A stretch of DNA of 53,856 bases from Lacticaseibacillus manihotivorans DSM 13343 = JCM 12514. Lineage in GTDB: Bacteria; Bacillota; Bacilli; Lactobacillales; Lactobacillaceae. The stretch is taken from positions 1-53,856 of the forward strand of contig NZ_AZEU01000151.1 of assembly GCF_001435035.1 (NCBI RefSeq). The letters run 5' to 3'. Position 1 is the stretch's first letter, and the number at the start of each line of letters is the position of its first letter. The translations under genes were made by a program, and so were the position numbers. The notes under the pieces were generated by a model that ran no database searches, was not told the DNA's origin, and worked only from the letters and a program-made list of their open reading frames with translations. Positions 1 through 8,633 of the stretch are shown piece by piece.

Positions 1-11
1 TTCGCCTCACG

Positions 12-896
12 GTGTCGTGCCACGGAGTGGCTAACTTGTTCTTGCAATTTGCGATTTTTATTTTTATTGGGATTCCCACGATTATGTATTTCATTAAGAA
101 AGCAATTGCGAATAGTGAGAAGAAAGCCGCGGAAGAAAACAGAGAATTACGACAAAAGCAGATCACAGAATGGGAAGCGTCACGCGGAAATTCAGACTTC
201 TCGTATTTAGTTGTTCGCTTTAATGCAGACGATGCGCGAAAAACTGGGAAGTTGCACTATGATGAAGAGATACCAGAAGTTTACTTGGTGAAACTCGCTA
301 ATGGTACTGTGCACTTTTCACAAAGACCAGGCGTCGTGATGTATGACTTCTTACTCATGGACATCCAGTATCAGGGAAAGTATACGCATGAGACCACCGG
401 AAATATATCTAGTCGTAGCGGGTCAGCGTTTGTTGGTGGTGCGCTTCTCGGCTCAACTGGTGCAGCAATGGGCGCATCTGGATCACGACAGGTATCGACA
501 ACGACAATTGATCAGGAGATCGCTGACTGGGGTATGTTGGTACTGGAACGAGTAGATAACGGTGAACAAGTAGCGGTACAGATTATGCTTACGAAAGAAT
601 TGTATCAAACATTGTTCAAGGATTTTATGTGGCGCGGTACTGTGAAACCGACTTCGGCGATGTCTAAAGTAGAACAACACAGCGAACAGGATAAAACGAA
701 ACCTGTGGAAAAACATACACCAAAGGTAACACACTCACCAGCTTGGTATCAAACGCACGAGAAGCCATCCGTAACTCGTACACCAGAAGAATCCAGCAAA
801 CGACTGGAGAATATCAAACAGCTAAGTTCGCTGCATGACAGCGGCATTCTAACGGATGCCGAGTATGCAGACAAAGTGCAACAGTTAATGGACTAA
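12..896 (+). CDS. Membrane-anchored protein with C-terminal SHOCT-like domain
   Basis: A 294-residue product from a GTG at 12. The frame is open to the window edge, so the true start may lie upstream, or at a later codon such as the TTG at 36. Residues 8-28 form one hydrophobic membrane segment, followed by a charged stretch rich in Lys and Glu. A glycine- and serine-rich patch lies near residues 130-160 (GSAFVGGALLGSTGAAMGAS), and a polar linker rich in Thr, Lys and Pro follows. The last 30 residues (LSSLHDSGILTDAEYADKVQQLM) match the SHOCT pattern of a short C-terminal helical pair often found on membrane or stress proteins. Function is unknown. It is monocistronic as far as can be seen. 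Confidence 0.7.
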   Translation: MSCHGVANLFLQFAIFIFIGIPTIMYFIKKAIANSEKKAAEENRELRQKQITEWEASRGNSDFSYLVVRFNADDARKTGKLHYDEEIPEVYLVKLANGTVHFSQRPGVVMYDFLLMDIQYQGKYTHETTGNISSRSGSAFVGGALLGSTGAAMGASGSRQVSTTTIDQEIADWGMLVLERVDNGEQVAVQIMLTKELYQTLFKDFMWRGTVKPTSAMSKVEQHSEQDKTKPVEKHTPKVTHSPAWYQTHEKPSVTRTPEESSKRLENIKQLSSLHDSGILTDAEYADKVQQLMD

Positions 897-924
897 CAAT
901 ATTTGCAACAAGCTTTTTGAGCAA

Positions 925-949
925 ACAAAAACGCCTCATAACGAGGCGT
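925..949 (-). terminator. Intrinsic terminator of the lipoprotein gene
   Basis: Arms ACGCCTC (931-937) and GAGGCGT (943-949) enclose a five-base loop. Read on the minus strand the hairpin is followed by a T run (925-930). It ends the transcript of the lipoprotein gene at 1009-1422. Confidence 0.75.
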
Positions 950-1008
950 CGGCAAGAACAGCGAATTATTTGACTTAGCGCAGTGTTATCGTTTCTCGGA
1001 AGTCAGTC

Positions 1009-1422
1009 TTATTCCGGCATAATCGCCATAGTTGGACCATCATTATCTTCATCAGCACTCAGATGTAGATTGCTAGTTCCTTCCTTTGAGTCGAAATCGC
1101 CCGTATATGAATAACGATACTGGTCTGGCGCCTGATCGTCCTCTTCATCGAAATCAATTTCAATTGTGTCATCGTCGATATCATAGGAAAAGAAAGCCAT
1201 GGTCTCCCCATCTCGCTCTACGATACCCTCGCCATCATTGAACTCAAAGATATCGCCTTGTTTTGCACCACTGTTCATTGGGCCTTTAAAAAAGGTAAGT
1301 TTCCATTTAGCATCAGACGGGTCAGTAACGCCATCCGATGGCCCTCCAGTAGCAGACGATGAACATCCTACAAGAATACTCCCCAAAAAGATACCTAAGA
1401 ATAGAACAATGCTCTTCTTCAT
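1009..1422 (-). CDS. Small secreted lipoprotein
   Basis: A 137-residue product. The N-terminus MKKSIVLFLGIFLGSILVGC is a clear type II signal peptide, with lipobox LVGC and the lipidated Cys at position 20, so the protein should be anchored outside the membrane. The mature part is short and very acidic (runs such as DIDDDTIEIDFDEEDDQ) and shows no catalytic motif. It resembles small all-beta lipoproteins of unknown role in lactobacilli. The SD GGGGGAA lies about 8 nt before the ATG. It stands alone, with a terminator directly downstream. The start is secure; the function is unknown. Confidence 0.75.
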   Translation of the reverse strand: MKKSIVLFLGIFLGSILVGCSSSATGGPSDGVTDPSDAKWKLTFFKGPMNSGAKQGDIFEFNDGEGIVERDGETMAFFSYDIDDDTIEIDFDEEDDQAPDQYRYSYTGDFDSKEGTSNLHLSADEDNDGPTMAIMPE

Positions 1423-1774
1423 CGATAAGTTCCCCCGAACCCTAAAATTATTTGCAGTGTATTACCACGCTTATTTAATTTACCATAGATTCTTTATTCA
1501 GAATACTATTCAGATTTAGATCAAACTGACTTGGAATCTTTACTCATTGGATACAATCGCCCAAAGATCGAAAGTAAATCAAATATTCTTCGCATTTGAG
1601 TAATAGGCTCACGTTTGGAAAAACCATGCTAAGCTTTCAACGTATCGAATTGCAACAAACACACACCTAATCGCAGCGGCTGCTACCCGTTGCGATTTTT
1701 TAGTGTCTGAAAGTATCAAACGCCCCTCTTTTTGCATATATATATAGTGAACGCAAAAAAAGGGAGGAATGAAA
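1423..1774. other. Intergenic region with an RBS-occluding hairpin candidate
   Basis: About 350 bases without a convincing gene. It carries the upstream region of the lipoprotein gene and the leader of the plus-strand gene at 1775. Two inverted repeats stand out. One is AATCGCA...TGCGATTTTTT (about 1672-1703), which looks like a plus-strand terminator. The other pairs CCCCTCTTTTTGC (1723-1735) with GCAAAAAAAGGGAGG (1753-1767), whose 3' arm contains the SD of the downstream gene. Confidence 0.45.
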
Positions 1775-2944
1775 ATGTCAGATCTCACCGATGTGGTGGC
1801 GGAATATGCCACTGATTTGATCGACTTGCTACCAGTCGTCAGCTTAAAAGACTTCCTGCACTGGTATCAACTCCAAGTCGACCCAGAATTTCAACCACCA
1901 CCAGCCAAAGCCAAGCGCGCGTTATTTGCTGAAGTCACCTTGAATTTAGTGCAAGCTGAACCCGCCAACCTGTTACAATTCTTCGACGCAGAACCTGAAA
2001 CGATTCCAGAACTTGAAGCCAATCGTTGGCCTTTTGCCATGAGTTATGATCAACGGCGCTTGTTGACGGCTACCGGACACTTGCCTGTTGCTTCAACGCG
2101 CCAAGCCCATTTATATGGCAACAATGTATTGGTGCCAGCTTATTCCGTGCTAGAAATTTTCCGACTACAACTGCTTGGCGCAGATGGTCGCAAAGCGTTA
2201 CTCACCAAAGCTCGCCAAGAAGCCAAGTTGTTGCCGGCTTACCAAGAAGCCCAAGCCCAACGCAAGCAACAACAACTCGAACATCGCCAACAACGTGCCA
2301 ACTTGAAAACCGCCTTTTGGCAAAGTGTTGAAGCTCTTCGGCAAAAGGTCCCACCAGCAGAGCAACCATTGTTTCAATTGGCCTTTTGGACCCAGCAAAT
2401 CAACCAAGTGCAAAAATATTGGCAACTACACACCACCGATAAAAGCCACGCCATGGCCGACTACTACCATCTCAAGGGGTTGGCGATCGCGGAATTTTTG
2501 GAAAGTGATGATGCGCATATCAAACACGGCTTTTATCGGCCGAAGCAAGCGGATCGCTTTTATGTGTCGCTGTGTACGGAGCATTTTGCCGATTACCAAC
2601 TGGAAACCGACTACAGCATCCCCGTGTACTTGTACTATCAAGAACACCGCGCGGCCATCGACGCCTGCCCGATGTGCCACGTATCGATCACCAAAGATTA
2701 CTACGCGCTGTACTTCACCCAAGTCAAAAACGCGGACTTCACCTTCTCGTTTCATACGCCTTACCCATTAGGCAATCACCTTTATGGGCCGGTGAATCAG
2801 TATCCGCGCGTTCATCACCAACCAAACGTTGACGGCGACTTCACTTTCGGCCATGCGATGGATCGTGAACTCCTGCGCGCAGTCGGCGAAAAAAATATCC
2901 TCGATGAATTCCAACAGGCTCGCTTAGCGTTCGGCGAGCTGTAA
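1775..2944 (+). CDS. Uncharacterised 389-residue cytoplasmic protein
   Basis: I chose the ATG at 1775 (MSDLTDVV) because the SD AGGGAGG at 1761-1767 lies 7 nt before it; the ATG at 1769 is only 1 nt from the SD. There is no signal peptide or membrane span. A Gln-, Arg- and Lys-rich helical stretch near residues 150-175 is probably coiled coil. The C-terminal third contains a DACPMCHVS segment whose CxxC could bind metal. I do not recognise the family. It has no operon partner: the next gene is on the other strand. Confidence 0.6.
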   Translation: MSDLTDVVAEYATDLIDLLPVVSLKDFLHWYQLQVDPEFQPPPAKAKRALFAEVTLNLVQAEPANLLQFFDAEPETIPELEANRWPFAMSYDQRRLLTATGHLPVASTRQAHLYGNNVLVPAYSVLEIFRLQLLGADGRKALLTKARQEAKLLPAYQEAQAQRKQQQLEHRQQRANLKTAFWQSVEALRQKVPPAEQPLFQLAFWTQQINQVQKYWQLHTTDKSHAMADYYHLKGLAIAEFLESDDAHIKHGFYRPKQADRFYVSLCTEHFADYQLETDYSIPVYLYYQEHRAAIDACPMCHVSITKDYYALYFTQVKNADFTFSFHTPYPLGNHLYGPVNQYPRVHHQPNVDGDFTFGHAMDRELLRAVGEKNILDEFQQARLAFGEL

Positions 2945-2955
2945 AACGCTGGTAC

Positions 2956-2988
2956 AAAAATATCCCCAGACGCTTGCGCCTGAGGATA
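2956..2988 (-). terminator. Terminator after the MazG-like gene
   Basis: Near-perfect hairpin with arms TATCCCCAGACGC (2961-2973) and GCGCCTGAGGATA (2976-2988). On the minus strand it is followed by a T run at 2956-2960. It ends the 2994-3371 gene and may also slow plus-strand readthrough. Confidence 0.8.
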
Positions 2989-2993
2989 CATAA

Positions 2994-3371
2994 TTACGAG
3001 TTGTCGACATCATGATGCCGCGTTAAGTTGATACGGTGCTTGGCTTGCATCACTTTCAACGGATCTAAGCCAAGCTTGGCGCACATGTCGAAGGTGTAGA
3101 TCAACACATCGGCCAACTCTTCTGCCGTATGCGCCTTTTCCTCATCAGACAACGGCTCGCCAACATCTTTCCAAGTGAAAATGTCCATCACTTCGCTAGC
3201 TTCAACGTTCAAAGCCATCGCCAGATTTTTCAGGTCATGATGCCAGCCGCGACTTTTTCGATCGTTGACTAACGCTTGAATCATTTCAGTAATTGCTGGG
3301 TCGCTGGTTTCATCGAGCAACAGCGCTTGGCCATGGTGCTTGGGATCTAAATTGTGGATTTTTCCGTTCAT
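2994..3371 (-). CDS. MazG-like nucleotide pyrophosphohydrolase
   Basis: A 125-residue product. The metal-binding signature of all-alpha NTP pyrophosphohydrolases is visible: VEASEVMD (EAxE) around residues 54-61, then EELADVLIY (ExxAD) around residues 83-91. Family members hydrolyse (d)NTPs to the monophosphate and PPi and clean up non-canonical nucleotides. The length fits the small MazG-like or RS21-C6 type rather than the two-domain MazG. It is preceded by an AAAGGGGC SD and followed by a strong terminator, so it is monocistronic. The substrate cannot be told from the sequence. Confidence 0.8.
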   Translation of the reverse strand: MNGKIHNLDPKHHGQALLLDETSDPAITEMIQALVNDRKSRGWHHDLKNLAMALNVEASEVMDIFTWKDVGEPLSDEEKAHTAEELADVLIYTFDMCAKLGLDPLKVMQAKHRINLTRHHDVDNS

Positions 3372-3416
3372 TGGTTTGGGCCCCTTTTAATTCACGATGG
3401 GGTCTATGATACACCT

Positions 3417-4316
3417 TTAGAACTGGGAAAACAGCGTGGAAATTTGGCCGTACTCCGCCGCAGACAAATGCACATCTTGGGCTTTGACGTTGGCTAACAC
3501 TTGCTTCGGGACCCGCGCGCCTGGGATCACCGTGGCAATTTGTTCATTTTGCAAATACCAGGCCAAAATGATTTGCGCAGTCGTCGCTTGATGCAAGTCT
3601 GCCATATGTTTGATTTGCGTCAGCGCCGTCATGATTTGTTGATACTGTGCTGGGGTGAACTGTTTGAACTTGTCGGCGTCGGCTTCCGTGTACTTCCCCG
3701 TCAACAAGCCTGACGCCAATGGGAAGTATGGGACAAAGTCGATATTGTGCTCGCTTAAGTATGGCCAAAGTGTGCTTTCAAGTTCGCGATGGACTAAGCT
3801 GTAATTGTCTTCCACCACATCGACAAAGCCGTCGAGGTTGGCTTCTTTGACTTGGTCGAGGGAGAAATTCGACACCCCAATGGCGCGGATTTTGCCCGCT
3901 TGCTTGAGCTTTTGCAAAGCGGCAACGGCTAAGTTCTTTGGCGTGTCCGCATCAGGAAAATGAATATAAAAAATATCCAAGTAGTCGGTTTGCAACCGCG
4001 CCAAGGCGTCATCCACCGCTTTGGTCAAAAAGCTGGGTGTGTTGTTAGGCTTGAAATCATTGGTAGGATCTTGCGCGGCTTTGGTAGCAATCAAGACTTT
4101 GCTGCGATCATAGTCTTTGAGCACGTTGCCGATAATTTCTTCTGAGCGACCTTTGCCGTAAATAAACGCCGTATCTAACAACGTGATACCAGAATCCAAG
4201 GCTTGGCGAACAACCGCTTCACCGTCTTCATCTTTTAAGTTGGCAAATAAGTTATGGCCGCCGACTTTGTTGGTGCCTAAACCAAATTTGGGTAAGTTGA
4301 GTTTTTCTGTTGGCAT
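3417..4316 (-). CDS. Aldo/keto reductase
   Basis: A 299-residue product starting MPTEKLNLPKFGLG, chosen because GGGAGGAAG lies just upstream; the longer frame to 4337 has no ribosome site. The family motifs are in order: LLDTAFIYGKGRSEE with catalytic Asp and Tyr near residues 45-52, VLIATKAA with the active Lys, IFYIHFPD with the active His, and the NADPH-binding end VIPGARVPKQVLAN. It should be a cytoplasmic NADPH-dependent carbonyl reductase with a (beta/alpha)8 fold. No partner gene indicates the substrate. A second reductase of the same superfamily lies at 21112-22089. Confidence 0.9.
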   Translation of the reverse strand: MPTEKLNLPKFGLGTNKVGGHNLFANLKDEDGEAVVRQALDSGITLLDTAFIYGKGRSEEIIGNVLKDYDRSKVLIATKAAQDPTNDFKPNNTPSFLTKAVDDALARLQTDYLDIFYIHFPDADTPKNLAVAALQKLKQAGKIRAIGVSNFSLDQVKEANLDGFVDVVEDNYSLVHRELESTLWPYLSEHNIDFVPYFPLASGLLTGKYTEADADKFKQFTPAQYQQIMTALTQIKHMADLHQATTAQIILAWYLQNEQIATVIPGARVPKQVLANVKAQDVHLSAAEYGQISTLFSQF

Positions 4317-4392
4317 ATATCTTCCTCCCACGAACAATTGTTTTACCTACATATTGTAAGCTTAAGTCATCAGCTTGAAAAGACGTGACAGC

Positions 4393-4797
4393 CTACTCGA
4401 TCACTTGTAAGTCATTTTCGCGGGCCCAATTCAAGGCGATCTGACGATAGGTAGCCGCTTGAAACGCATACCACGCGTCTTGAATACCAAGCTCAAGCAC
4501 CCCATCTTTGAACCGGCGATAAGGTTTGTGGCCGTGAAGTCGATTCAACAACAAGTCGATTTGCTTGTTGTCTTGAAGCTGGTCGACAAAATCAAACATG
4601 ATTTGGCGATCATTAATATCCCACTGACTCGGCAAATAGATCACGTCTTCTGTTTCCGGATCGAATGCCGGCTCCATGTCCGCAAAGAAATCCTCATCAT
4701 CCATTTCGACAGTTCCAGTTTTCACCCGATAAAAGTACCCGCGGTCGTCGCCAATGAAATCCATGCCTTCTAAAATATCACTTAATTTCACTTGCAT
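4393..4797 (-). CDS. UPF0158 family protein
   Basis: A 134-residue product starting MQVKLSDILEGMDF. The ATG at 4797 follows GGAGGT at normal spacing; the ORF extension to 4887 runs over the next gene's promoter and is not expected to be translated. The C-terminal pattern RFKDGVLELGIQDAWYAFQ followed by IALNWARENDL is the hallmark of UPF0158. It is acidic, cytoplasmic and without predicted catalytic residues. Function is unknown. It diverges from the EIIC-like gene, with 64 bases between the two starts. Confidence 0.75.
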   Translation of the reverse strand: MQVKLSDILEGMDFIGDDRGYFYRVKTGTVEMDDEDFFADMEPAFDPETEDVIYLPSQWDINDRQIMFDFVDQLQDNKQIDLLLNRLHGHKPYRRFKDGVLELGIQDAWYAFQAATYRQIALNWARENDLQVIE

Positions 4798-4861
4798 ATT
4801 GCCACCTCCATTTCCTGTTATTGTAACCATTTTCTGGTAGGATAGCGATGGAGGGATACTG

Positions 4862-5947
4862 ATGCAAAAGTTGTTGAAACAAACCATTCAACCGCTGATG
4901 CCAGTGGTGTTGATTGGCACTGCGGCGCAAGCGCTGCTGTTGAGCGTTTTTTCGAAGGATGGATTCTTTGCGCAAGTCTTTGATTTGACAAAATGGTTAC
5001 CAGGTTTTCACACGCTGCATGATTGTTGTGCCTTGCTGACGACTTACACGATCGGCTTGTTAGGCTTATTGATGGCAGTTTTTGCAGCGCGAGCGTTGAC
5101 AAAAAACGACAAGCAGTTGGCAAGCCTTGTTGCTGGCATCGGTTATTTGATTTTAAATACCACGCGTATGGCGACTTTTAGTCCGGCCATTGGCGCTGAT
5201 GGGATCCTTTGGGGGTTATTATTTGGTTGGCTGATCGGCTTTAGCTTCAATCATTTACCGAAAGCTTTGGTCACTGGCGGGACTTTGCTGATTACCCTTG
5301 GCCTGCGCTTAGGCTGGGATCGATTGGCAACCGCCCATGTGATCACCCTCAATGCGCCGCGTGGTTCTTGGTTATTGTGGACCAACTCAGTGGTTGCCTG
5401 GCTAGGGTTGCCTGCGCCGATCGATGCCATGATGCCGATGTTGACTGGCACCAAAGCCACCGCCAATCTCAATGCCGCACTCGCGCATCATTCTTTACCA
5501 AATCCGATTTCGATCGGTACGCTTTATCGCCCTTACGCGATGTTTGGCGGCGTGGGGATGACCTTGGGTTTGATCATCGCAATTTTACTGATCGACAAGC
5601 GCTCGGAAAAACGCCGCTTGGCTTGGTGGAGTTTGCCAATGAGCGTGGTAAATTTAAATCTGCCATTAATGCTGGGCTATCGGATTTGGTTAAATCCGCT
5701 GATGTTGATCCCTTATTTCTGTGCACCCTTAGCCAGTTGCGCAATTGCTTGGAGTGCGTTGAAACTCCACTTGATCAATACTTCAGTGTACCAAGTGCCG
5801 GCGACGACGCCTGGGCCGATGATCGCGTGGCTGACGACGAATGGCAATTGGCCGGCGTTGATTGTCTCAGCATTATGTTTAGTCGTTTCCGTCTTAATTT
5901 ACTTGCCATTCGTCAAAAAAGTTTCCGGAGGTGAGCAACTTGGCTAA
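4862..5947 (+). CDS. Compact orphan PTS EIIC-like permease (lactose/cellobiose family)
   Basis: A 361-residue polytopic membrane protein with an SD GGAGGG 6 nt before the ATG. The C-terminal half carries the signature of the Lac/cellobiose EIIC domain: VNLNLPLMLGYRIWLNPLMLIPY, then VYQVPATTPGPMIAWLTTNGNW and a final span SVLIYLPFVKK. Known EIIC proteins of this family are about 420-450 residues, so this one is shortened, mainly in the middle. No EIIA or EIIB gene is near. It overlaps the next gene by 8 nt, so the two are translationally coupled. It may use general EIIA/EIIB partners or have lost phosphotransfer-linked transport. Confidence 0.75.
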   Translation: MQKLLKQTIQPLMPVVLIGTAAQALLLSVFSKDGFFAQVFDLTKWLPGFHTLHDCCALLTTYTIGLLGLLMAVFAARALTKNDKQLASLVAGIGYLILNTTRMATFSPAIGADGILWGLLFGWLIGFSFNHLPKALVTGGTLLITLGLRLGWDRLATAHVITLNAPRGSWLLWTNSVVAWLGLPAPIDAMMPMLTGTKATANLNAALAHHSLPNPISIGTLYRPYAMFGGVGMTLGLIIAILLIDKRSEKRRLAWWSLPMSVVNLNLPLMLGYRIWLNPLMLIPYFCAPLASCAIAWSALKLHLINTSVYQVPATTPGPMIAWLTTNGNWPALIVSALCLVVSVLIYLPFVKKVSGGEQLG

Positions 5948-6794
5948 ATGGGTTCGTTACCTCAGCTTAGGTGGCTTGCTCTTGATTGTCTGCCTTGCGC
6001 TATTCATCCCTGCCACCACGTGGATGCACCACCAAGTTCGCGACGCACAAGTCGTCCATGATTCCCGCATGGCACCGATCATTTTGGTACCAGGTAGCTC
6101 CGCGACGCAAAATCGCTTCAACAGCTTGGTCACTACCTTAAACCAGCGCACCAATGGTCACAGTTTACTTAAAGTCACGGTCAAAACTGATGGCACCGTG
6201 CAAACGCAAGGCCGCATCGCCCCGCGTGACGTTGAGCCTTATATCGTGATTGCGTTTGAAAACAACCAAGACGGCTACAACAACATCAAAAAACAAGCCC
6301 GCTGGTTTGATTTGGCGTTTAACCAACTCGCCACCAAATACCATTTCAATCGCTTCAACGCCATCGGCCACAGCAATGGCGGCTTGATTTTGACATTATT
6401 TCTCGCCAAGTATTATCAAAAATCTGCGGTGACAATGAACAAATTGATGACCATCGGCACGCCGTATAACTTGGAAGAAAGCAATCCCCACAACCGCACG
6501 CAAATGTTGGCCGACTTGATCAAAGCCCGCAAACAACTCCCGAAGAATCTGACCGTGTACTCGCTGGCAGGAACGCAAACTTATGATGGGGATGGCATCG
6601 TGCCACTAGCTTCAGTGGAATGTGGGAAATACATTTTTCAAAATCAAGTCAAACACTATACGCAAATCACGGTATCTGGGGATGATGCCAGCCACTCCGA
6701 CTTGCCGCAAAATCAAGAAATCGAAGGCTACATTCAACAATACATGTTGGCCAAACCTAACCAGCCAGGCCAACGCATCGGGGCTGGTAAATAA
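5940..6794 (+). CDS. Alpha/beta hydrolase, DUF915 cell-surface type
   Basis: A 284-residue product. The TTG at 5940 is preferred, because GGAGG at 5927-5931 lies 8 nt upstream; the GTG at 5931 sits on the SD itself. An N-terminal membrane span (about residues 8-27) acts as signal or anchor, so the domain should be extracellular. IILVPGSSATQNRF forms the oxyanion-side strand and GHSNGG carries the nucleophilic Ser. The late D(G)DGIVPLAS and SGDDASHSDLP regions could supply the Asp and His of the triad. DUF915 hydrolases are esterase-like surface proteins of lactobacilli with unknown substrates. It is coupled to the EIIC gene upstream and ends at a strong terminator. Confidence 0.85.
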   Translation: MAKWVRYLSLGGLLLIVCLALFIPATTWMHHQVRDAQVVHDSRMAPIILVPGSSATQNRFNSLVTTLNQRTNGHSLLKVTVKTDGTVQTQGRIAPRDVEPYIVIAFENNQDGYNNIKKQARWFDLAFNQLATKYHFNRFNAIGHSNGGLILTLFLAKYYQKSAVTMNKLMTIGTPYNLEESNPHNRTQMLADLIKARKQLPKNLTVYSLAGTQTYDGDGIVPLASVECGKYIFQNQVKHYTQITVSGDDASHSDLPQNQEIEGYIQQYMLAKPNQPGQRIGAGK

Positions 6795-6839
6795 ATCATC
6801 GGACGTCGCTTGAGCAACAAGCGGCGTCCGATGATTTTT
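6793..6839. terminator. Bidirectional terminator between convergent genes
   Basis: Long hairpin with arms AAATCATCGGACGTCGCTTG and AAGCGGCGTCCGATGATTT, bounded by A and T runs on both sides. It separates the hydrolase gene (plus) from the LCP gene (minus). Confidence 0.85.
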
Positions 6840-7920
6840 AATCCGTTAAGGCATAATTCACAAAATATTGCTTATAATTGACGTCCTCAAAACGGAAATT
6901 CGGGTTCAACGCATTTTCCTTAGTCGTCGCATTCGCCAACATCTCTGCTTTAAGTCCTAAGATCTTGCGCAAGCGATCTGATTCGGCTTGTAAGTTGTCG
7001 GTCGGCGGGATCTGAAACGATAACGGCCAACTATAATCTGAAGTTTGAACCCAGCCGGTGTAGCCTTTCAACGAACTGGAGGTGATTTTTTTGGTCGCTT
7101 TGGGATAATGCTGGAAGACACCGACCATATCATCGAAGCTCATATCGGTTTTGACGTTTTGCGACAAGGATTTCAACAATTCAGTGAACTGCGCCAAGCC
7201 TTGGCCAGAAACCGCCTTTTTCACGACAGCTTTGATCACTTGTTGTTGGCGCTTTTGCCGACCGTAATCTTGCTCAGGATCTTCGTACCGCATCCGGGCA
7301 TACGCCAGCGCATACTTGCCGTTGAGATGCATCGGGCCTTTGGTAAAATGCAAATTATCAGTATGCGAGCTGGTGAAGGTAAATGGCACGTCCACATCGA
7401 TGCCGCCTAGTGCATCCACCACTGTTTCCAAGCCACCCATATCGATGGTGACATAATAATCGATCGGCACATTCAACAGCTTCTCCACCGTTGCGCGCGC
7501 CATGGCTGATCCGCCTTGATTGTACGCATCGTTGATTTTAAACATCCGGAAATTTTTCATGCCAATGATTCGAGCATTGGTATCGCGTGGAATGCTCAAC
7601 AAATGAGTCTGATTGGTTTTGGGATCGATGGTGCACACAATGATGGTATCAGACTTACCTTGATCACTGCGTCCAATTGCCCCAGTGTCGGCGCCTAAAA
7701 GCAGGATCGCCAGCGGCTTTTGCGCCTTGATTTTCGCAGATGCCTTTTTCCCAGCAGTACTCGGATCATAAATCGAATTGGCAGTGTAGCGGGCTTGGCT
7801 ATATAAGCGCAGCCCGTAAAACCCTAACGTACAAACGCCGACGATCAACAGCAAAATCACATAGCGCCAAATCGATGGCTTGCGGTTTTGCGGTTTGTTG
7901 GCGCGTCTGGTTGTTTTCAT
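6838..7920 (-). CDS. LytR-CpsA-Psr (LCP) family glycopolymer ligase
   Basis: A 360-residue product starting MKTTRRANKP, chosen because GGAGGA lies 3 nt before it; the ATG four codons upstream has no site. A Lys/Arg-rich cytoplasmic tail is followed by one membrane span (about residues 18-38). The LCP domain then shows LLLGADTG, GKSDTIIVCTID, LLSIPRDT, NDAYNQGG and the arginine-rich YARMRYEDPEQDYGRQKRQQ block that binds pyrophosphate. LCP enzymes attach teichoic acids or capsule to peptidoglycan from undecaprenyl-PP carriers, outside the membrane. It is monocistronic. The precise polymer is not evident. Confidence 0.92.
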   Translation of the reverse strand: MKTTRRANKPQNRKPSIWRYVILLLIVGVCTLGFYGLRLYSQARYTANSIYDPSTAGKKASAKIKAQKPLAILLLGADTGAIGRSDQGKSDTIIVCTIDPKTNQTHLLSIPRDTNARIIGMKNFRMFKINDAYNQGGSAMARATVEKLLNVPIDYYVTIDMGGLETVVDALGGIDVDVPFTFTSSHTDNLHFTKGPMHLNGKYALAYARMRYEDPEQDYGRQKRQQQVIKAVVKKAVSGQGLAQFTELLKSLSQNVKTDMSFDDMVGVFQHYPKATKKITSSSLKGYTGWVQTSDYSWPLSFQIPPTDNLQAESDRLRKILGLKAEMLANATTKENALNPNFRFEDVNYKQYFVNYALTD

Positions 7921-8022
7921 GCGTCCTCCCATGGCGATAGTCTTGTAAGCGGTTTATCCATGTTAAATATATCATATTCAGATAGAAAATTGGCGAACAC
8001 TTCTGTCACACACATCTGGGCA

Positions 8023-8058
8023 TAAAAATAACACCTCGATCATCACGACCGAAGTGTT
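8023..8058 (-). terminator. Terminator of queT
   Basis: Nine-base-pair stem (AACACCTCG 8030-8038 with CGAAGTGTT 8050-8058, including G-T pairs). On the minus strand it is followed by a T run at 8023-8029, just beyond the queT stop. Confidence 0.8.
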
Positions 8059-8064
8059 ATCCGA

Positions 8065-8580
8065 TTAAGCCATTAATTTTTTAAAGTGTAAGACGCGATC
8101 TAACGCTGCCATGATCGGCGCAGTGATCGCCATGATCACCGCTTCTGATAACATCAAGCTTCCATAGACGCCTAAGAACGCATGGCTCATGGACATATGC
8201 CCCGTCCAAACGATTTCGATCGCGATCAAAAACATGGTCAAGGTCATCACGCAAATGTTGAGGACCATTTTCTGCCACAACTTCGGCAAATGTGGTGCCA
8301 GATAAGCGACAGCGACTAAGCCGATCAAGCTTTGCCCACCGCCGAACACCACATCGATCCAGCCCAACGAACTGAACAGCGCATTGAAAAGCACCACGCC
8401 CAGCACCACGCCGAAGACGTATTTTTTGGAAAATACCACCAAATGATTCAAACCTTCAGAAATCCGGAACTGAATCGCGCCACTGGCTAAGTTGAAAACA
8501 CCTGGTACCACCGAAAGCACGACGTAAAGCGCGGCGATCAAGGCGCTGACCACCAAGGTTTTGGTACGAGATTGTTGCAT
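8065..8580 (-). CDS. queT: QueT-family queuosine precursor transporter (ECF S-component type)
   Basis: A 171-residue hydrophobic protein with five to six membrane spans, starting MQQSRTKTLVVSALIAALYV. The ATG at 8580 has AGGAGGC 6 nt upstream; the longer frame would begin inside the riboswitch. Segments GAIQFRISEGLNHLVVF and LFNALFSSLGWIDVVFGGGQSLIG are typical of the QueT (DUF988) family, S-components that work with a shared energy-coupling module to import queuosine precursors such as preQ1. The preQ1-type riboswitch directly in front supports this role, giving repression when the ligand is plentiful. Confidence 0.92.
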   Translation of the reverse strand: MQQSRTKTLVVSALIAALYVVLSVVPGVFNLASGAIQFRISEGLNHLVVFSKKYVFGVVLGVVLFNALFSSLGWIDVVFGGGQSLIGLVAVAYLAPHLPKLWQKMVLNICVMTLTMFLIAIEIVWTGHMSMSHAFLGVYGSLMLSEAVIMAITAPIMAALDRVLHFKKLMA

Positions 8581-8587
8581 GAAAAAG

Positions 8588-8628
8588 CCTCCTAGTTTTT
8601 TTACGTGGGATGGATCACGAACCACGAC
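8588..8628 (-). ncRNA. preQ1 class I riboswitch controlling queT translation
   Basis: Read on the minus strand the leader has a P1 stem CGTGG/CCACG (8622-8626 with the ccacg-complement at 8603-8607). A 13-base loop beginning TTC follows the 5' arm, and an A-rich tail ends in the pseudoknot sequence ACTAGGAGG. This matches the class I layout (stem, C-rich loop, TAAAAAACTA tail). Here the tail runs straight into the Shine-Dalgarno AGGAGG of queT, so ligand binding should hide the ribosome site. The promoter starts transcription almost at the first base of the aptamer. Confidence 0.88.
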
Positions 8629-8633
8629 GTTCA

